The notes beneath the pieces were generated by a model that saw only the letters and a list, made by a program, of their open reading frames with translations, did not search any database and was not told where the DNA came from. Shown here piece by piece: positions 27,299-35,920 of a stretch of DNA of 64,000 nt. The DNA is from Variovorax paradoxus (GTDB lineage: Bacteria; Pseudomonadota; Gammaproteobacteria; Burkholderiales; Burkholderiaceae_C): the NCBI RefSeq assembly GCF_000834655.1, contig NZ_JXQQ01000028.1, forward strand, positions 248,001-312,000, written 5' to 3'. The translations under genes were made by a program, and so were the position numbers. Position 1 is the stretch's first letter, and every line of letters begins with the position of its first letter.

Positions 27299-27814
27299 TC
27301 AAAGGATGCAGTACATCCGATGGTCGATCCGGCCAGGCCCGTATTCGCCGTAGCCGACAGTGACCATTCCGGAGAGCCATGCGTAGCGCTCGTCGGACGT
27401 CTCGAACCGGGGCGTGGGACGGATGTATGTTTCATCGAACGACAGACGCTCGCCCTTGGCCAGACGCGCACGGCCATCTGCCGGGTACCTGAGGAGGCCT
27501 TGCGAGTCATAGTGAATGAGCACGCCGTCGTGGGTGCGCAATGTCGCGCGAACATCCATGCGGCTGATCCCGTCGGCACCGACGTGGACCCAATCGCCGC
27601 CTCCCGGCAGCATCTCGCCGCGGAAGCGCGGACCTTCGAAGCGTCCTCCCGTGACCACGAAGGTCAGGCGGGTCCCGAGGTGGGTCTTGATCACCTGGCC
27701 CACTTCGAGGTCGATGCTGAGGTCGCACAGATGTTCGACCGGCAACGCGCCGACCAAGGGCCGCGCGAAGAGCGGCGTCACGGGTGCGGCGACGGAGATC
27801 GTCGGGTTCGTCAT
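27299..27814 (-). CDS. DUF3237 domain-containing protein
   Basis: The 171-residue soluble protein matches the DUF3237 beta-barrel family, with EHLCDLSIDLEVGQVIKTHLG near residue 30 and the segments GGRFEGPRFRGEMLPGGGDW and VHVGADGISRMDVRATLRT typical of it. Function is unknown; family members often neighbour small-molecule catabolism genes. Its start is 10 nt downstream of the NTF2-like gene stop on the same strand, so the two are probably co-transcribed. Confidence 0.85.
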   Translation of the reverse strand: MTNPTISVAAPVTPLFARPLVGALPVEHLCDLSIDLEVGQVIKTHLGTRLTFVVTGGRFEGPRFRGEMLPGGGDWVHVGADGISRMDVRATLRTHDGVLIHYDSQGLLRYPADGRARLAKGERLSFDETYIRPTPRFETSDERYAWLSGMVTVGYGEYGPGRIDHRMYCIL

Positions 27815-27824
27815 GCTCTGTTCC

Positions 27825-28223
27825 TCACTTCGCTTCGAGCGCCGCTTTGACTTGCGCGAAATCGAAGAAGGTGTCCTTTCTTGTGACGAGACCGGCGTCG
27901 TCTACTTCCACGACGTCGAGCGCGTGGAACTTTCTGGGCTCCTTGCCGGGCGGTTGGAATGTCAGGTCCCAATCGAGGGTCCAGTGCCTGTCGCCAAGAA
28001 GAAGCCGGCGTATCTCGACGCCGAAATTGGGATAGAGCTCGAACACCCCCGCGAACTCCTTGAGCAGCGCAGCCTCGCCCTTGACCTGCCCGCTGCGGCC
28101 ATGCGCCTGGAAGGTGGAGTCAGGTGCATGGAGCGCGACAATCGCTTGCGGATCGTGAGAGAGCCACGCCGCAGCGTAGCGGTCGGCGACTGCGGCAAGA
28201 TTCAGCTTTGTAGCTTCAGACAT
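27825..28223 (-). CDS. NTF2-like/SnoaL-like protein
   Basis: From the ATG at 28223 the protein is 132 residues with the NTF2/SnoaL pattern: an N-terminal helix (LAAVADRYAAAWLSHDPQAI), ALHAPDSTFQAHG, a helix (ALLKEFAGVFELYP) and four strands ending WDLTFQPPGKEPRKFHALDV. The cavity of this fold hosts small-molecule isomerases, cyclases or hydratases; no activity can be assigned. It is the first gene of a two-gene unit with the DUF3237 gene and is divergent from the HxlR regulator, with a palindrome between them. Confidence 0.85.
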   Translation of the reverse strand: MSEATKLNLAAVADRYAAAWLSHDPQAIVALHAPDSTFQAHGRSGQVKGEAALLKEFAGVFELYPNFGVEIRRLLLGDRHWTLDWDLTFQPPGKEPRKFHALDVVEVDDAGLVTRKDTFFDFAQVKAALEAK

Positions 28224-28322
28224 TTCGAAAACCTTTCTGCATAGCTTCCATTCGCGGTGCATCGGCTGATTCCGCGGTTCGCGACCGGTTGCGAGGCCCT
28301 GTCGCGAACACGGCGACTATAC

Positions 28323-28337
28323 CTATGATTATCATAG
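28323..28337. promoter_or_regulatory. 15-bp palindrome, candidate HxlR operator
   Basis: CTATGAT and ATCATAG flank a single T, making a perfect dyad in the 137-bp divergent region between the NTF2-like gene and the HxlR gene, 24 nt before the HxlR ATG. HxlR proteins bind AT-rich dyads as dimers and commonly repress divergent genes. The assignment is by position. Confidence 0.6.
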
Positions 28338-28360
28338 TCACGTGATATTTGAGGAAAACA

Positions 28361-28873
28361 ATGGCTGAAAGTGCGTTGCCGTCGGGGGCACAGGACACCG
28401 TCTGCCCTGTGGCGTTGGCCCAAAAGATCGTCGGTGATCGCTGGACCGTTCTGGTCCTGCGCGAGTTGTTTCTCGGGAGCCATCGCTTCGAGGAGATTCA
28501 GGCGCAGATACAGGCCACGCCGCAGATGCTGGCGGGTCGGCTCAAGAAGCTTGAGTCGGACGGGATGATCGAACGCCGGCCGTACAGCACAAGGCCGCTG
28601 CGGAACGAGTACTACCTCACCGAGATGGGCAACGGGTTCTACCCCGTCTTCCTGGCATTTCGCGCCTGGGGCGAGACTTGGTGCAAGTCCGAAAAGCAGG
28701 AGGTGGCCATACGCTACAGGCACGCTCCGTGCGGAAAGGATCCGGGATTGGGTCCGATGTGCAAGGAATGCGGCAAGGAGATGCGACGGGAAGACCTCAG
28801 CGCAACGCTGAGCGATTCGTTCAACGCGGAGCGTCAGGAGCGGAAAGAGTCGTTCAAGCGCGGCCCGGCCTGA
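28361..28873 (+). CDS. HxlR family transcriptional regulator with C-terminal cysteine motif
   Basis: The ATG at 28361 with a GAGGA Shine-Dalgarno sequence gives 170 residues. The winged helix shows the HxlR hallmark Cys in CPVALAQKIVGDRWTVLVLREL and QMLAGRLKKLESDGMIERRPY. Beyond the usual ~110-residue domain it carries about 50 extra residues with HAPCGKDPGLGPMCKECGKEM, three cysteines spaced like part of a metal-binding or redox site. It probably controls the divergent NTF2-like/DUF3237 pair through the palindrome at 28323. Cysteine-based sensing is inferred. Confidence 0.9.
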   Translation: MAESALPSGAQDTVCPVALAQKIVGDRWTVLVLRELFLGSHRFEEIQAQIQATPQMLAGRLKKLESDGMIERRPYSTRPLRNEYYLTEMGNGFYPVFLAFRAWGETWCKSEKQEVAIRYRHAPCGKDPGLGPMCKECGKEMRREDLSATLSDSFNAERQERKESFKRGPA

Positions 28874-29036
28874 TCGTTGGCTCACTTCGACTGCGCCGCG
28901 CCTCGAGACGTCGATGCGCGGTGCCAGGTAGCATGCGGTGATTCATGCGGAACGCAATCGGTCCGATGCCCCGAAATTCCCAGGTGGCCAGGACCGATTC
29001 AGCGCAAGCCGAACCGCAGCGTCTGCCCAATCGCGA

Positions 29037-29942
29037 TCACCTCGCCCCGTCACAACTCGCTGCAATCCACTCCCTCACCCACCGATGCGCCGCATCCCGA
29101 TGCCTCCGCTCATGCCACAGCATCGCCATCTCGTACCCCGGCACCTCCAGCGGAGCCTCCACCACCCGTAACCCCGACGCGCCGCGCGCCAGCCGCTCGG
29201 GCAGCATCGCGACCATGTCGGTCTGCGCCAGCACCGACATCATGAAAAGAAAGTGCGGCACCGACAGCGCCACGCGCCGCGTCAGACCCATCTGCGCCAG
29301 CGCATCGTCCGTTGGCCCGGCGAAGCCGCCGCCGGCCAGCGACACCACCACATGCTCCATCGCGCAGAACTGCGCGAGCGTCGGCCGGCGCTTGAGCCGC
29401 GGATGCTCCGCCCTCCCCGCCAGCACATAGCGCTCGTTGAACAACACCCGCCGATGCAGCCCCTGCGGCGCCCCCACGCTCGTGTGAAAGAAGAGGTCGA
29501 TCTCCCCGTGCTCCAGCTGCCGCGCCATGCGCGAGGGCACGGCCTCCACCACGGCCAGCCGCGTGTTCGGCGCGGCCTTGCGCAGCCCCGCGAGCGCCGG
29601 CAGCAGGATCGCCGACTCGGCATAGTCGGCCGCGGCCACGCGCCAGGTGGTGGTCGCCTCGGCGGGGTCGAAGGGCTTGGTGGGCGCCACCGCGCGGCCC
29701 AGCGACTCCAGCGCTTCGCGCAGCGGCTCGCGCAGTTCGTCGGCGCGCGCCGTCGGCCGCATGCCGCGTTGCGCGGGCACCAGCAGCGGATCGGCGAAGG
29801 CCTCGCGCAGCTTGGCAAGCTGCACGCTCACCGACGGCTGCGATAGGTTCAGGCGCTCGGCGGCGCGGGTGACGTTGCGCTCGGCGAGCAACACGTCGAG
29901 CGTGAGGAGCAGGTTGAGGTCGAGACGGCTGAAATTGTTCAT
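29037..29942 (-). CDS. LysR family transcriptional regulator
   Basis: The 301-residue protein has a standard LysR N-terminus (FSRLDLNLLLTLDVLLAERN, then TRAAERLNLSQPSVSVQLAK) of the NodD/SyrM-like group and a C-terminal effector domain. It is divergent from the NAD(P)H oxidoreductase gene at 30035 with 92 bp between starts, so it is the probable regulator of that gene. Confidence 0.92.
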   Translation of the reverse strand: MNNFSRLDLNLLLTLDVLLAERNVTRAAERLNLSQPSVSVQLAKLREAFADPLLVPAQRGMRPTARADELREPLREALESLGRAVAPTKPFDPAEATTTWRVAAADYAESAILLPALAGLRKAAPNTRLAVVEAVPSRMARQLEHGEIDLFFHTSVGAPQGLHRRVLFNERYVLAGRAEHPRLKRRPTLAQFCAMEHVVVSLAGGGFAGPTDDALAQMGLTRRVALSVPHFLFMMSVLAQTDMVAMLPERLARGASGLRVVEAPLEVPGYEMAMLWHERRHRDAAHRWVREWIAASCDGAR

Positions 29943-30034
29943 GGCAATGGCTGGAATTCGAACTATTCATTTCCAATATATCGCCACCGCTTCTAACCTG
30001 CGCGCATGTCCTTCATTCAACAGGCAATTCAATC

Positions 30035-30814
30035 GTGAAAGTCCTCCTCGTCCACGCCCACCCCGAAGCCCGTTCGCTCAACGGCTCGCTCAAAAGCTTC
30101 ATGGTCGATCGCCTCACGCAAGCCGGGCACGAGGTGCGCGTGTCCGATCTCTACGCCATGCAATGGAAGGCGCCGCTCGATGCGGCGGACTTCGCGCATG
30201 TCGAGCCCGGGGCGCACTTCGATCCGGTGCTCGATTCGCAGCGCGCCTACGAGGCCGGCACGCAGCCCGCCGACATCGCCGGCGAGCAGGCCAAGCTGCT
30301 GTGGGCCGATGCGGTGATCTTTCAGTTTCCGCTCTGGTGGTATTCGATGCCCGCCATCCTCAAGGGCTGGGTCGAGCGGGTGTACGCCTATGGCTTTGCC
30401 TACGGCGTGGGCGAGCACTCCGACACGCACTGGGGCGACCGCTTCGGCCAGGGCGTGATGGCGGGCAAGCGCGCGATGCTGGTGGTCACCACCGGCGGCT
30501 GGGCGCCGCACTACAGCCCGCGCGGCATCAACGGGCCGATGGACGAGCTGCTCTTTCCCATCCACCACGGCATCCTCTACTACCCGGGCTTCGACGTGCT
30601 GCCGCCTTTCGTGGTGCACCGCACGGGGAAGGTCGATGGCGCGGCCTATGCGCGGATCATCGAAGACCTCGGCGATCGGCTCGATGCGCTGTGGACGACG
30701 GCGCCCATCGCGTTCCGGCCGCAGAACGCGGGCGACTACGAGATCCCTGCCCTCACGCTGCGGCCCGAGGTTGCGCCGGGCCGCACCGGGTTCGCGGCGC
30801 ACATTGCAGATTGA
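30035..30814 (+). CDS. NAD(P)H-dependent oxidoreductase (flavodoxin-2/NQO1-like)
   Basis: Read from a GTG at 30035, the 259-residue protein begins KVLLVHAHPEARSLNGSL, the FMN/FAD phosphate-binding signature of the NQO1/KefF/MdaB family, followed by DAVIFQFPLWWYSMPAILKGW and VTTGGWAPHY. The family performs two-electron reduction of quinones using NAD(P)H, which protects against redox cycling. It is cytoplasmic. The adjacent divergent LysR gene probably controls it. Confidence 0.9.
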   Translation: MKVLLVHAHPEARSLNGSLKSFMVDRLTQAGHEVRVSDLYAMQWKAPLDAADFAHVEPGAHFDPVLDSQRAYEAGTQPADIAGEQAKLLWADAVIFQFPLWWYSMPAILKGWVERVYAYGFAYGVGEHSDTHWGDRFGQGVMAGKRAMLVVTTGGWAPHYSPRGINGPMDELLFPIHHGILYYPGFDVLPPFVVHRTGKVDGAAYARIIEDLGDRLDALWTTAPIAFRPQNAGDYEIPALTLRPEVAPGRTGFAAHIAD

Positions 30815-32911
30815 CTAGGGCAGCACGGGGTTGGCGGCTGCGTTCGCAATCGCCGCGTCGGCATCGACGCGCAGCATGAAGCGCCTGGCCACGAGGTCGT
30901 TGGCCGCGCTGGTCACCGCGGCGAGGTAGCCAGCCTGGTCCGTGTAGCGCTCCTGCAGCGAGAGCCTCGGGTCGGCGGTGCCGGCGCGCAACGCGGCCGT
31001 CTTCACGAACGGGAAGTACGCGCCGAAGAGACCGGCCTGGTCGACGGTGGCCGGCTTGTTCGTGTAGTTCCAGCCGGTGTTGGTGCCCACGGGCACAGCC
31101 ACGTCGAGGCTGCGGATGCCGGCGATGTCGTTGCCGTCCGCATCGACCTGCGGCACGAGGATCGCGTAGTCGCGGCCCAGGTACGCGGGCGGTACCTGGG
31201 TGGCAATGCCGGTCTCGTCCTGCGGGCGGTAGCCAGGACCCCAGTCGAGCAACGAGAAGGTGTTGACCAGGCCGGTGTAGCTCGCGCCCGGAATGGCCGG
31301 GAACTTGACCTGCGCCGGGCGCACGAGCGTGGCGTCGGCGAGCCTGGGCACCTGGCTGTCGGGCGGCGTCGTTCCCTTCACGACCCATTCCTCGAGGTTC
31401 TGGTACAGCGCGCGCACGACGGGTATGACGCCCGTGTTTGCGTTGGTCGTGTAGAGCGCGCCCGCGTTGGCGCCCGGCATTGACGCAAGGCCCAGCAGGT
31501 GATGCGTGCTCGCGTAGTAGTAGATGCGCGCATTGCCCGGCTGTACGAGGTCGGCGGTGCCCCACGCATCGGTGAGCAGCGGCGAACCCTGCAGCACATA
31601 GAACTCCGTGCCGCTGAAACCGATGAAGAGCTTGGGGCAGGTGCCGCTCGCCTCGCAGCGCGAGAGGATGCCGCCGCGGCGCTGGGCCACGTCGTCCACG
31701 TAGTCCTTCGAGAGGCCGCGCGTGCCGGCCTGGCCGAAGGCCGTGTGGTCGCTGCGCACACCGCCGCCGCCACCGGGGATCGAGAAGCGCATGTTGATGT
31801 TGGTCTGCCGCGCCGCGATCTGCGCGAACACGCCGTCGAACACCTTCTGCCCCGCACGGTCCTCGTTGAAGCCCAGGTGCACGAAGGTCTTCATGAAGTT
31901 GCCGCACTGCGAGACACCGGAGGCGATGGTGTTCTTGACGGCCGCGGCCACAGGGTTGGCCGTGCCCGCGGCATCGCTCGCATCGCGATGGAAGAAGGTG
32001 ATCATGTCGCGCAGCGCGGCGAGGCCGAGGCCCATCACCTTCGGGTCCTTCGCGATGTAGACCAGCTCGTACATGTAGGCCGGGTCCCATTTGTCCTTCA
32101 GGCACACGCTGGTTTCGTCGGGCGTGCCGGGGAACGGTGCACCCGCGCCGCATTTGGCGAACTTCCACTCGCTTGCGGGAATGAGCTGGCGCGCATCGCC
32201 CTCGTTGATGCGGCGGGTGAGCACGTAGCCGGGCCGAGTGTTGTCCAGGCTGGCGGTCGCGTAGGCCTGCATCGCGGCGTTGAAGGGGCCACCGGGCAGC
32301 GGCAGCGAATCGTTCGTCGCCACCGTGGGCAGCAGCTCGGCGCGGTAGGTGCCGGTGATGCTGCTGCCATCGGCGTTCTTCGCGACCGGCACATTGAGCG
32401 TGAGCTTGCCGGCGGCCGCGGGCACGTCGCCCTGCCATGCGGCCGTGAGGAACACGTAGCCGCGCGAGGCGAAGTACGGATCGAGGTTCACGATGTTGCC
32501 GCGGTTGGGCGCGTCGTAGCGCAGCACGCCGCTGGCCTTGGTCATGTCCTTGGGCTTGAAGAGCACGAAATCCGACGTGTATTCGACCTTGCCGTTGGCA
32601 TTGAGCGGCGCGAGCGAAAGGTCTTGAATGATCGCGTTGCGCGCGTCCTTCGGGTCGACCTCGCCGGTGAAGGTCCCGCTGATCTTCTCGTAGGCGCCCA
32701 CGCTGCCGAAGGTGCCGGGCACGTCTTCGGTCTTGGCGATCGCGAGCCTGAACTTCGGCGCGGTGGCGGCCGGTGGTTGGGTCACGGGTGGCGGTGTGCC
32801 ACCGGTCGGCGGCAGCACGAAACCCCCGCCTCCGCCGCCGCTTCCGCCGCAGGCACTCAGAAAAAGGGCGGCTGAAGCCACCGTGGCAGCCGCAAGGCTC
32901 CAGCGTTTCAT
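30815..32911 (-). CDS. Lipoprotein-like alpha/beta hydrolase (PF20091-type)
   Basis: The 698-residue protein starts with a lipoprotein signal (LFLSACGGSG, lipobox Cys at about residue 21) followed by a Gly-rich and Pro-rich linker. The body resembles the large secreted alpha/beta hydrolase domain family (PF20091), with NLDPYFASRGYVFLTAAWQG and a nucleophile elbow GVSQCGNFMKTF, followed by LGFNEDRAG. The elbow's second Gly position is Cys-Gly rather than the more usual Ser-Gly. Substrates in this family are mostly unknown; esters or 3-hydroxybutyrate oligomers are possible. It is probably anchored to the outer membrane or periplasmic. It stands alone and its stop abuts the oxidoreductase stop. 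Confidence 0.75.
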   Translation of the reverse strand: MKRWSLAAATVASAALFLSACGGSGGGGGGFVLPPTGGTPPPVTQPPAATAPKFRLAIAKTEDVPGTFGSVGAYEKISGTFTGEVDPKDARNAIIQDLSLAPLNANGKVEYTSDFVLFKPKDMTKASGVLRYDAPNRGNIVNLDPYFASRGYVFLTAAWQGDVPAAAGKLTLNVPVAKNADGSSITGTYRAELLPTVATNDSLPLPGGPFNAAMQAYATASLDNTRPGYVLTRRINEGDARQLIPASEWKFAKCGAGAPFPGTPDETSVCLKDKWDPAYMYELVYIAKDPKVMGLGLAALRDMITFFHRDASDAAGTANPVAAAVKNTIASGVSQCGNFMKTFVHLGFNEDRAGQKVFDGVFAQIAARQTNINMRFSIPGGGGGVRSDHTAFGQAGTRGLSKDYVDDVAQRRGGILSRCEASGTCPKLFIGFSGTEFYVLQGSPLLTDAWGTADLVQPGNARIYYYASTHHLLGLASMPGANAGALYTTNANTGVIPVVRALYQNLEEWVVKGTTPPDSQVPRLADATLVRPAQVKFPAIPGASYTGLVNTFSLLDWGPGYRPQDETGIATQVPPAYLGRDYAILVPQVDADGNDIAGIRSLDVAVPVGTNTGWNYTNKPATVDQAGLFGAYFPFVKTAALRAGTADPRLSLQERYTDQAGYLAAVTSAANDLVARRFMLRVDADAAIANAAANPVLP

Positions 32912-32951
32912 GGTTTGTCTCCTGTGTTTTTAGGGGTCGATCAAATCAGCA

Positions 32952-33011
32952 CCGTTCGGGCTGAGCTTCTCGAAGCTTTGCGCAGCGCTTCGACAAGCTC
33001 AGCGTGAACGG
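32952..33011. repeat. REP-like long inverted repeat
   Basis: CCGTTCGGGCTGAGCTTCTC... on the left arm is mirrored imperfectly by GCTTCGACAAGCTCAGCGTGAACGG on the right, with about 25-bp arms and a 10-nt loop. The arm sequence resembles a dispersed intergenic palindrome known widely from beta- and gammaproteobacteria. It lies between the hydrolase promoter region and the Bug gene stop. Only one copy is seen in this window. Confidence 0.6.
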
Positions 33012-33068
33012 ATGTGCTTTTTCAGAAGCAGTTGTCTGTCATGGGACTGGGCGCGCAGGCCGCGCGGG

Positions 33069-34034
33069 TCACTCGGCTTCGATGCCGGCGGCCTTCACGA
33101 TGCGGCCCCACTTCTGCGACTCACCGGCCTGGAACTTCGCCAGCTCCTCGGGCGAGGTGGTGAACACCTCGGTGCCGGTCGGTTCGTAGAACGCAGTCTT
33201 GGCCGACTCGCTCTTCGCGGCCTTCACGAGCAGTTCGTTCAGGCGCTTGACGACGGCGGGCGGCGTCTTGGCGGGCGCGTAGGCGGCGAACCAGTAGCCC
33301 ATCTCGTAGCCTTTCACGCCTGCCTCGGCGATGGTTGGCACGTCGGGCGCGAGCGGCGAGCGGCTGGCGCTGGACATGCCCAGCGCGCGCAGCTTGCCGC
33401 CCTTGACCTGCGGCAGGCCCGTGGCGGTGTCGGTGATCATCATTTGGATCTGCCCGCCGAGCAGGTCGGTCACGGCCAGCGTGTTGCTCTTGTAGGGCAC
33501 GTGCAGGAGCTTGATGTCGGCCATCTGCTGCAGCAACTCGCCCGCCATCCGGCTGGACGAACTGCCGCTGCCGAAGCTGTACTTGCCCGGCTCCTTCTTC
33601 GCCAGCGCGACGAACTCCGCCACGGTCTTGGCGGGGAACGACGGATTCACCACCATGATCTGCCCGCCCTTGCCGAGCGCGGCGACCGGGGCGAAGTCTT
33701 TCACCGGGTCGTAGGGCAACTTCTTGAACAGGTGCTCGTTGGCGGCGTGCGTGGTGTTGGTGGTGATGAGCACCGTGTAGCCATCGGCCGGCGCCTTGGC
33801 CACGTTCTGCGAGGCGATGAAGCCGCTCGCGCCTGCCTTGTTGTCGATGATGACGGGCTGCCTGGTCTCGGCCGTGATGCTGTTGCCCAGCGCTCGCGCG
33901 ATCTGGTCGGTGGCCGTGCCGGCCGCAAAGGGCACGACGAAGGTGATCGACTTCTCGGGAAAGGCCTGCGCGTGGCCCAGCAGAGGGGCCAGCGCGAGTG
34001 CCGTGGCTGCGACGGCGAGGGGAAGTCGTTTCAT
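33069..34034 (-). CDS. Bug/TctC-type tripartite tricarboxylate transporter solute receptor
   Basis: The 321-residue protein starts at the ATG at 34034 with a signal peptide (residues 1-22, ending GHAQA). The mature N-terminus FPEKSITFVVPFAAGTATDQIAR is the Bug family signature, and GTVVPDVPT-like and KGYEMGYWFAAYAPAKTP segments follow. These periplasmic receptors bind carboxylates for TctAB transport or act as sensors. No tctA or tctB is nearby, as is usual for the many orphan Bug genes in Burkholderiales. The two AtuA-type genes lie just upstream on the same strand, so a shared carboxylate pathway is suggested. Confidence 0.92.
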   Translation of the reverse strand: MKRLPLAVAATALALAPLLGHAQAFPEKSITFVVPFAAGTATDQIARALGNSITAETRQPVIIDNKAGASGFIASQNVAKAPADGYTVLITTNTTHAANEHLFKKLPYDPVKDFAPVAALGKGGQIMVVNPSFPAKTVAEFVALAKKEPGKYSFGSGSSSSRMAGELLQQMADIKLLHVPYKSNTLAVTDLLGGQIQMMITDTATGLPQVKGGKLRALGMSSASRSPLAPDVPTIAEAGVKGYEMGYWFAAYAPAKTPPAVVKRLNELLVKAAKSESAKTAFYEPTGTEVFTTSPEELAKFQAGESQKWGRIVKAAGIEAE

Positions 34035-34080
34035 TGTTTTGTCTCCGGATGGATGGGTAAGGAAAAGGAGGACGCCGCCG

Positions 34081-34443
34081 CTACGGCCCTGCAAGCAGTG
34101 GCTCGAGCGCGCGCGGTATCAGGATCGGCATGTCGAGCAGCAGGAACGAGAGCGCCTTTCCGTGCGCATCGAGGTTCAGCGCATCGTTCACGCCGCCATC
34201 GAGCACCGCATCGAGCACGAAGTTCATCGCGTGCAATCTCGGCAGCTCGAAGCGCTCCACGTGCGACGGCGCGCGGTGGCGAAACTGCGCGGCCACGCGC
34301 GCGGGCGTGAATTGTTCGAGCAGCAGCGGGTAGAACTCGGCGCGCCAGGCGATCACGCTGATGTTGGAGCGGTCGCCCTTGTCGCCGGTGCGGCCGTGGG
34401 CCGCGCGGTAGAGGGGGACTTCGATCATGTCGGCCGTGTTCAT
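34081..34443 (-). CDS. AtuA-associated ferredoxin-fold small protein
   Basis: The 120-residue protein starts at the ATG at 34443 and has the motif AHGRTGDKGDRSNISVIAWRAEFYPLL, typical of the small domain that is either fused to or encoded next to AtuA (PF07287) proteins. Its start overlaps the stop of the AtuA gene (34440-34443, ATGA), so the two are translated together. The exact activity is unknown. Confidence 0.85.
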   Translation of the reverse strand: MNTADMIEVPLYRAAHGRTGDKGDRSNISVIAWRAEFYPLLLEQFTPARVAAQFRHRAPSHVERFELPRLHAMNFVLDAVLDGGVNDALNLDAHGKALSFLLLDMPILIPRALEPLLAGP

Positions 34444-35831
34444 GCGAGCACCTTTGCGTCGAGCAGTTCGAATCGCACCGGCACCGCCTCGCGCGGCAGC
34501 AGGCACGAGAGCGTGTTGAGACGCGGCGTGAGCGCCGTCCGAACGCCGCCGCCGCCCGCGGGGCCGCAGGTGTAGAGCGCCGTCACTTCGCGCGCCAGGC
34601 GCTCGGCCTGGGCGCGGTCTTCGTGCGTGGCGGCGACACGCAATCGCACATCGCGCAGGCCGGCGTCAGGCGTGTCTGCGAGTGCGCGGCCTGCGTCGTC
34701 GCCGAAGATGCTCAGCACGCCGACCAGGTCGACGCGCAACGCGAGGCCGTCGAGCCGCTTGCGAAGCACGTCGGCCGCGAGCCGGGCGCGGGCTTCGGCG
34801 CGCGGGCCGGCATAGGAGATTTCGCCTTCGGCCAGCCAGCCGCCTTCGTGGCAGACGTTCACCTTGTAGTGGCTCGGCCGCGCATGGCCGCGCACGCCCG
34901 AAAGCTCCACGCGGTCCTTGCCGGGCAGCGCGCGCACCTCGGCCTCGGCGATGTCGGCGATCACGTCGGGCGTGAGGTAGGCGCTCGGGTCGTGCACTTC
35001 GTAGAGCAGTTGCTCTTTCACCGTGGCTTCGCTGACGAGGCCGCCGGTGTGGTCTGCCTTGCCGATGGTGCAGTGGCCATCGGCATCGATCTCGGCAATG
35101 GGGAAGCCCACGGCCTCGAGCCCCGGCACGTCCTTGTAGCCGGGGTCGGCGAAATAGCCGCCGCAGACCTGCGCGCCGCATTCGAGCAGATGGCCCGCCA
35201 TCGTCGCGCGGCCGAGGCGATGCCAGTCGTCGGCGCGCCAGCCGAAGTGCGACAGGGCCGGGCCGACGGTGAGCGACGGGTCTGCGACGCGGCCGCACAC
35301 CACGATCTGCGCGCCCGCATCCAGCGCGGCGGCGATCGGCTCGGCGCCGATGTATGCGTTGGCGCTGACGATGCGCAGGCCTTCGACCTGCACGCCAAGG
35401 GCATCCCTGAGCAGCGCGCGGTGTTCTTCACCGGAGAGGTCATCGCCCTCCACCACCGCGACGCGCGGCGCATCGGCACCGAGCTCGCGCGCCATGCGGG
35501 CGATGTGGCGTGCCGCGGCGCGCGGATTGGCCGCGCCGAAGTTGCTCACGATGCGAATGCCGTGCGCCAGGCACCGCGCCAGCACCGGCCGCAGCATCGC
35601 ATCGAGCAGCGGCTCGTAGCCGGCCTCGGGGTTGTCGCGGCGGCGCAGTTGCGCCAGCGCCAGCGTGCGCTCGGCCAGCGTCTCGAAGATCAGGAAACCG
35701 CGCTGCCCCGTGGGTCCATCGGCGAGCCGCGCGATCAGCGTGTCGACCACCGGCCCGGCCGCATCGGTGCGGTCGCCGGAGAAACCAGCTGCGCAGCCGA
35801 TCAGCAAAGGAGGCAGTGATTGGGCATTCAT
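34440..35831 (-). CDS. AtuA-like acyclic terpene utilisation family protein (DUF1446)
   Basis: The 463-residue protein matches PF07287, with LLIGCAAGFSGDRTDAAGPVV near the start, GIRIVSNFGAANPRAAARHI, GADAPRVAVVEGDDL and QIVVCGRVADPSLTVGPALSHFGW. AtuA is required for citronellol/geraniol breakdown in Pseudomonas, but the enzyme reaction is not defined, and most homologues, as here, lie outside an atu cluster and act on unknown acids. The ATG at 35831 is chosen because the upstream frame crosses the divergent promoter. The LysR gene at 35921 probably regulates this AtuA-small protein-Bug unit. Confidence 0.88.
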   Translation of the reverse strand: MNAQSLPPLLIGCAAGFSGDRTDAAGPVVDTLIARLADGPTGQRGFLIFETLAERTLALAQLRRRDNPEAGYEPLLDAMLRPVLARCLAHGIRIVSNFGAANPRAAARHIARMARELGADAPRVAVVEGDDLSGEEHRALLRDALGVQVEGLRIVSANAYIGAEPIAAALDAGAQIVVCGRVADPSLTVGPALSHFGWRADDWHRLGRATMAGHLLECGAQVCGGYFADPGYKDVPGLEAVGFPIAEIDADGHCTIGKADHTGGLVSEATVKEQLLYEVHDPSAYLTPDVIADIAEAEVRALPGKDRVELSGVRGHARPSHYKVNVCHEGGWLAEGEISYAGPRAEARARLAADVLRKRLDGLALRVDLVGVLSIFGDDAGRALADTPDAGLRDVRLRVAATHEDRAQAERLAREVTALYTCGPAGGGGVRTALTPRLNTLSCLLPREAVPVRFELLDAKVLA

Positions 35832-35850
35832 CGAGGTGCAATGTAGGCAA

Positions 35851-35865
35851 ACGGATGTGATCCGT
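35851..35865. promoter_or_regulatory. 15-bp palindrome in divergent AtuA/LysR promoter
   Basis: ACGGAT-GTG-ATCCGT (35851-35865) is a perfect 6-bp-arm dyad, and a related CGGAT half-site recurs about 15 bp further. It lies in the 89-bp gap between the two divergent starts and is a good candidate LysR site. Confidence 0.5.
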
Positions 35866-35920
35866 AAAATCGGAAATTCGGATCGATTGATCTGCTTTTC
35901 AAATAACAAGGCCAAGAGAC

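Noticed and set aside
30753-32438. Minus-strand frame of 561 codons overlapping the lipoprotein hydrolase
   Set aside because: It is an alternative frame of the same gene, Arg/Ala/Pro-rich and without motifs.
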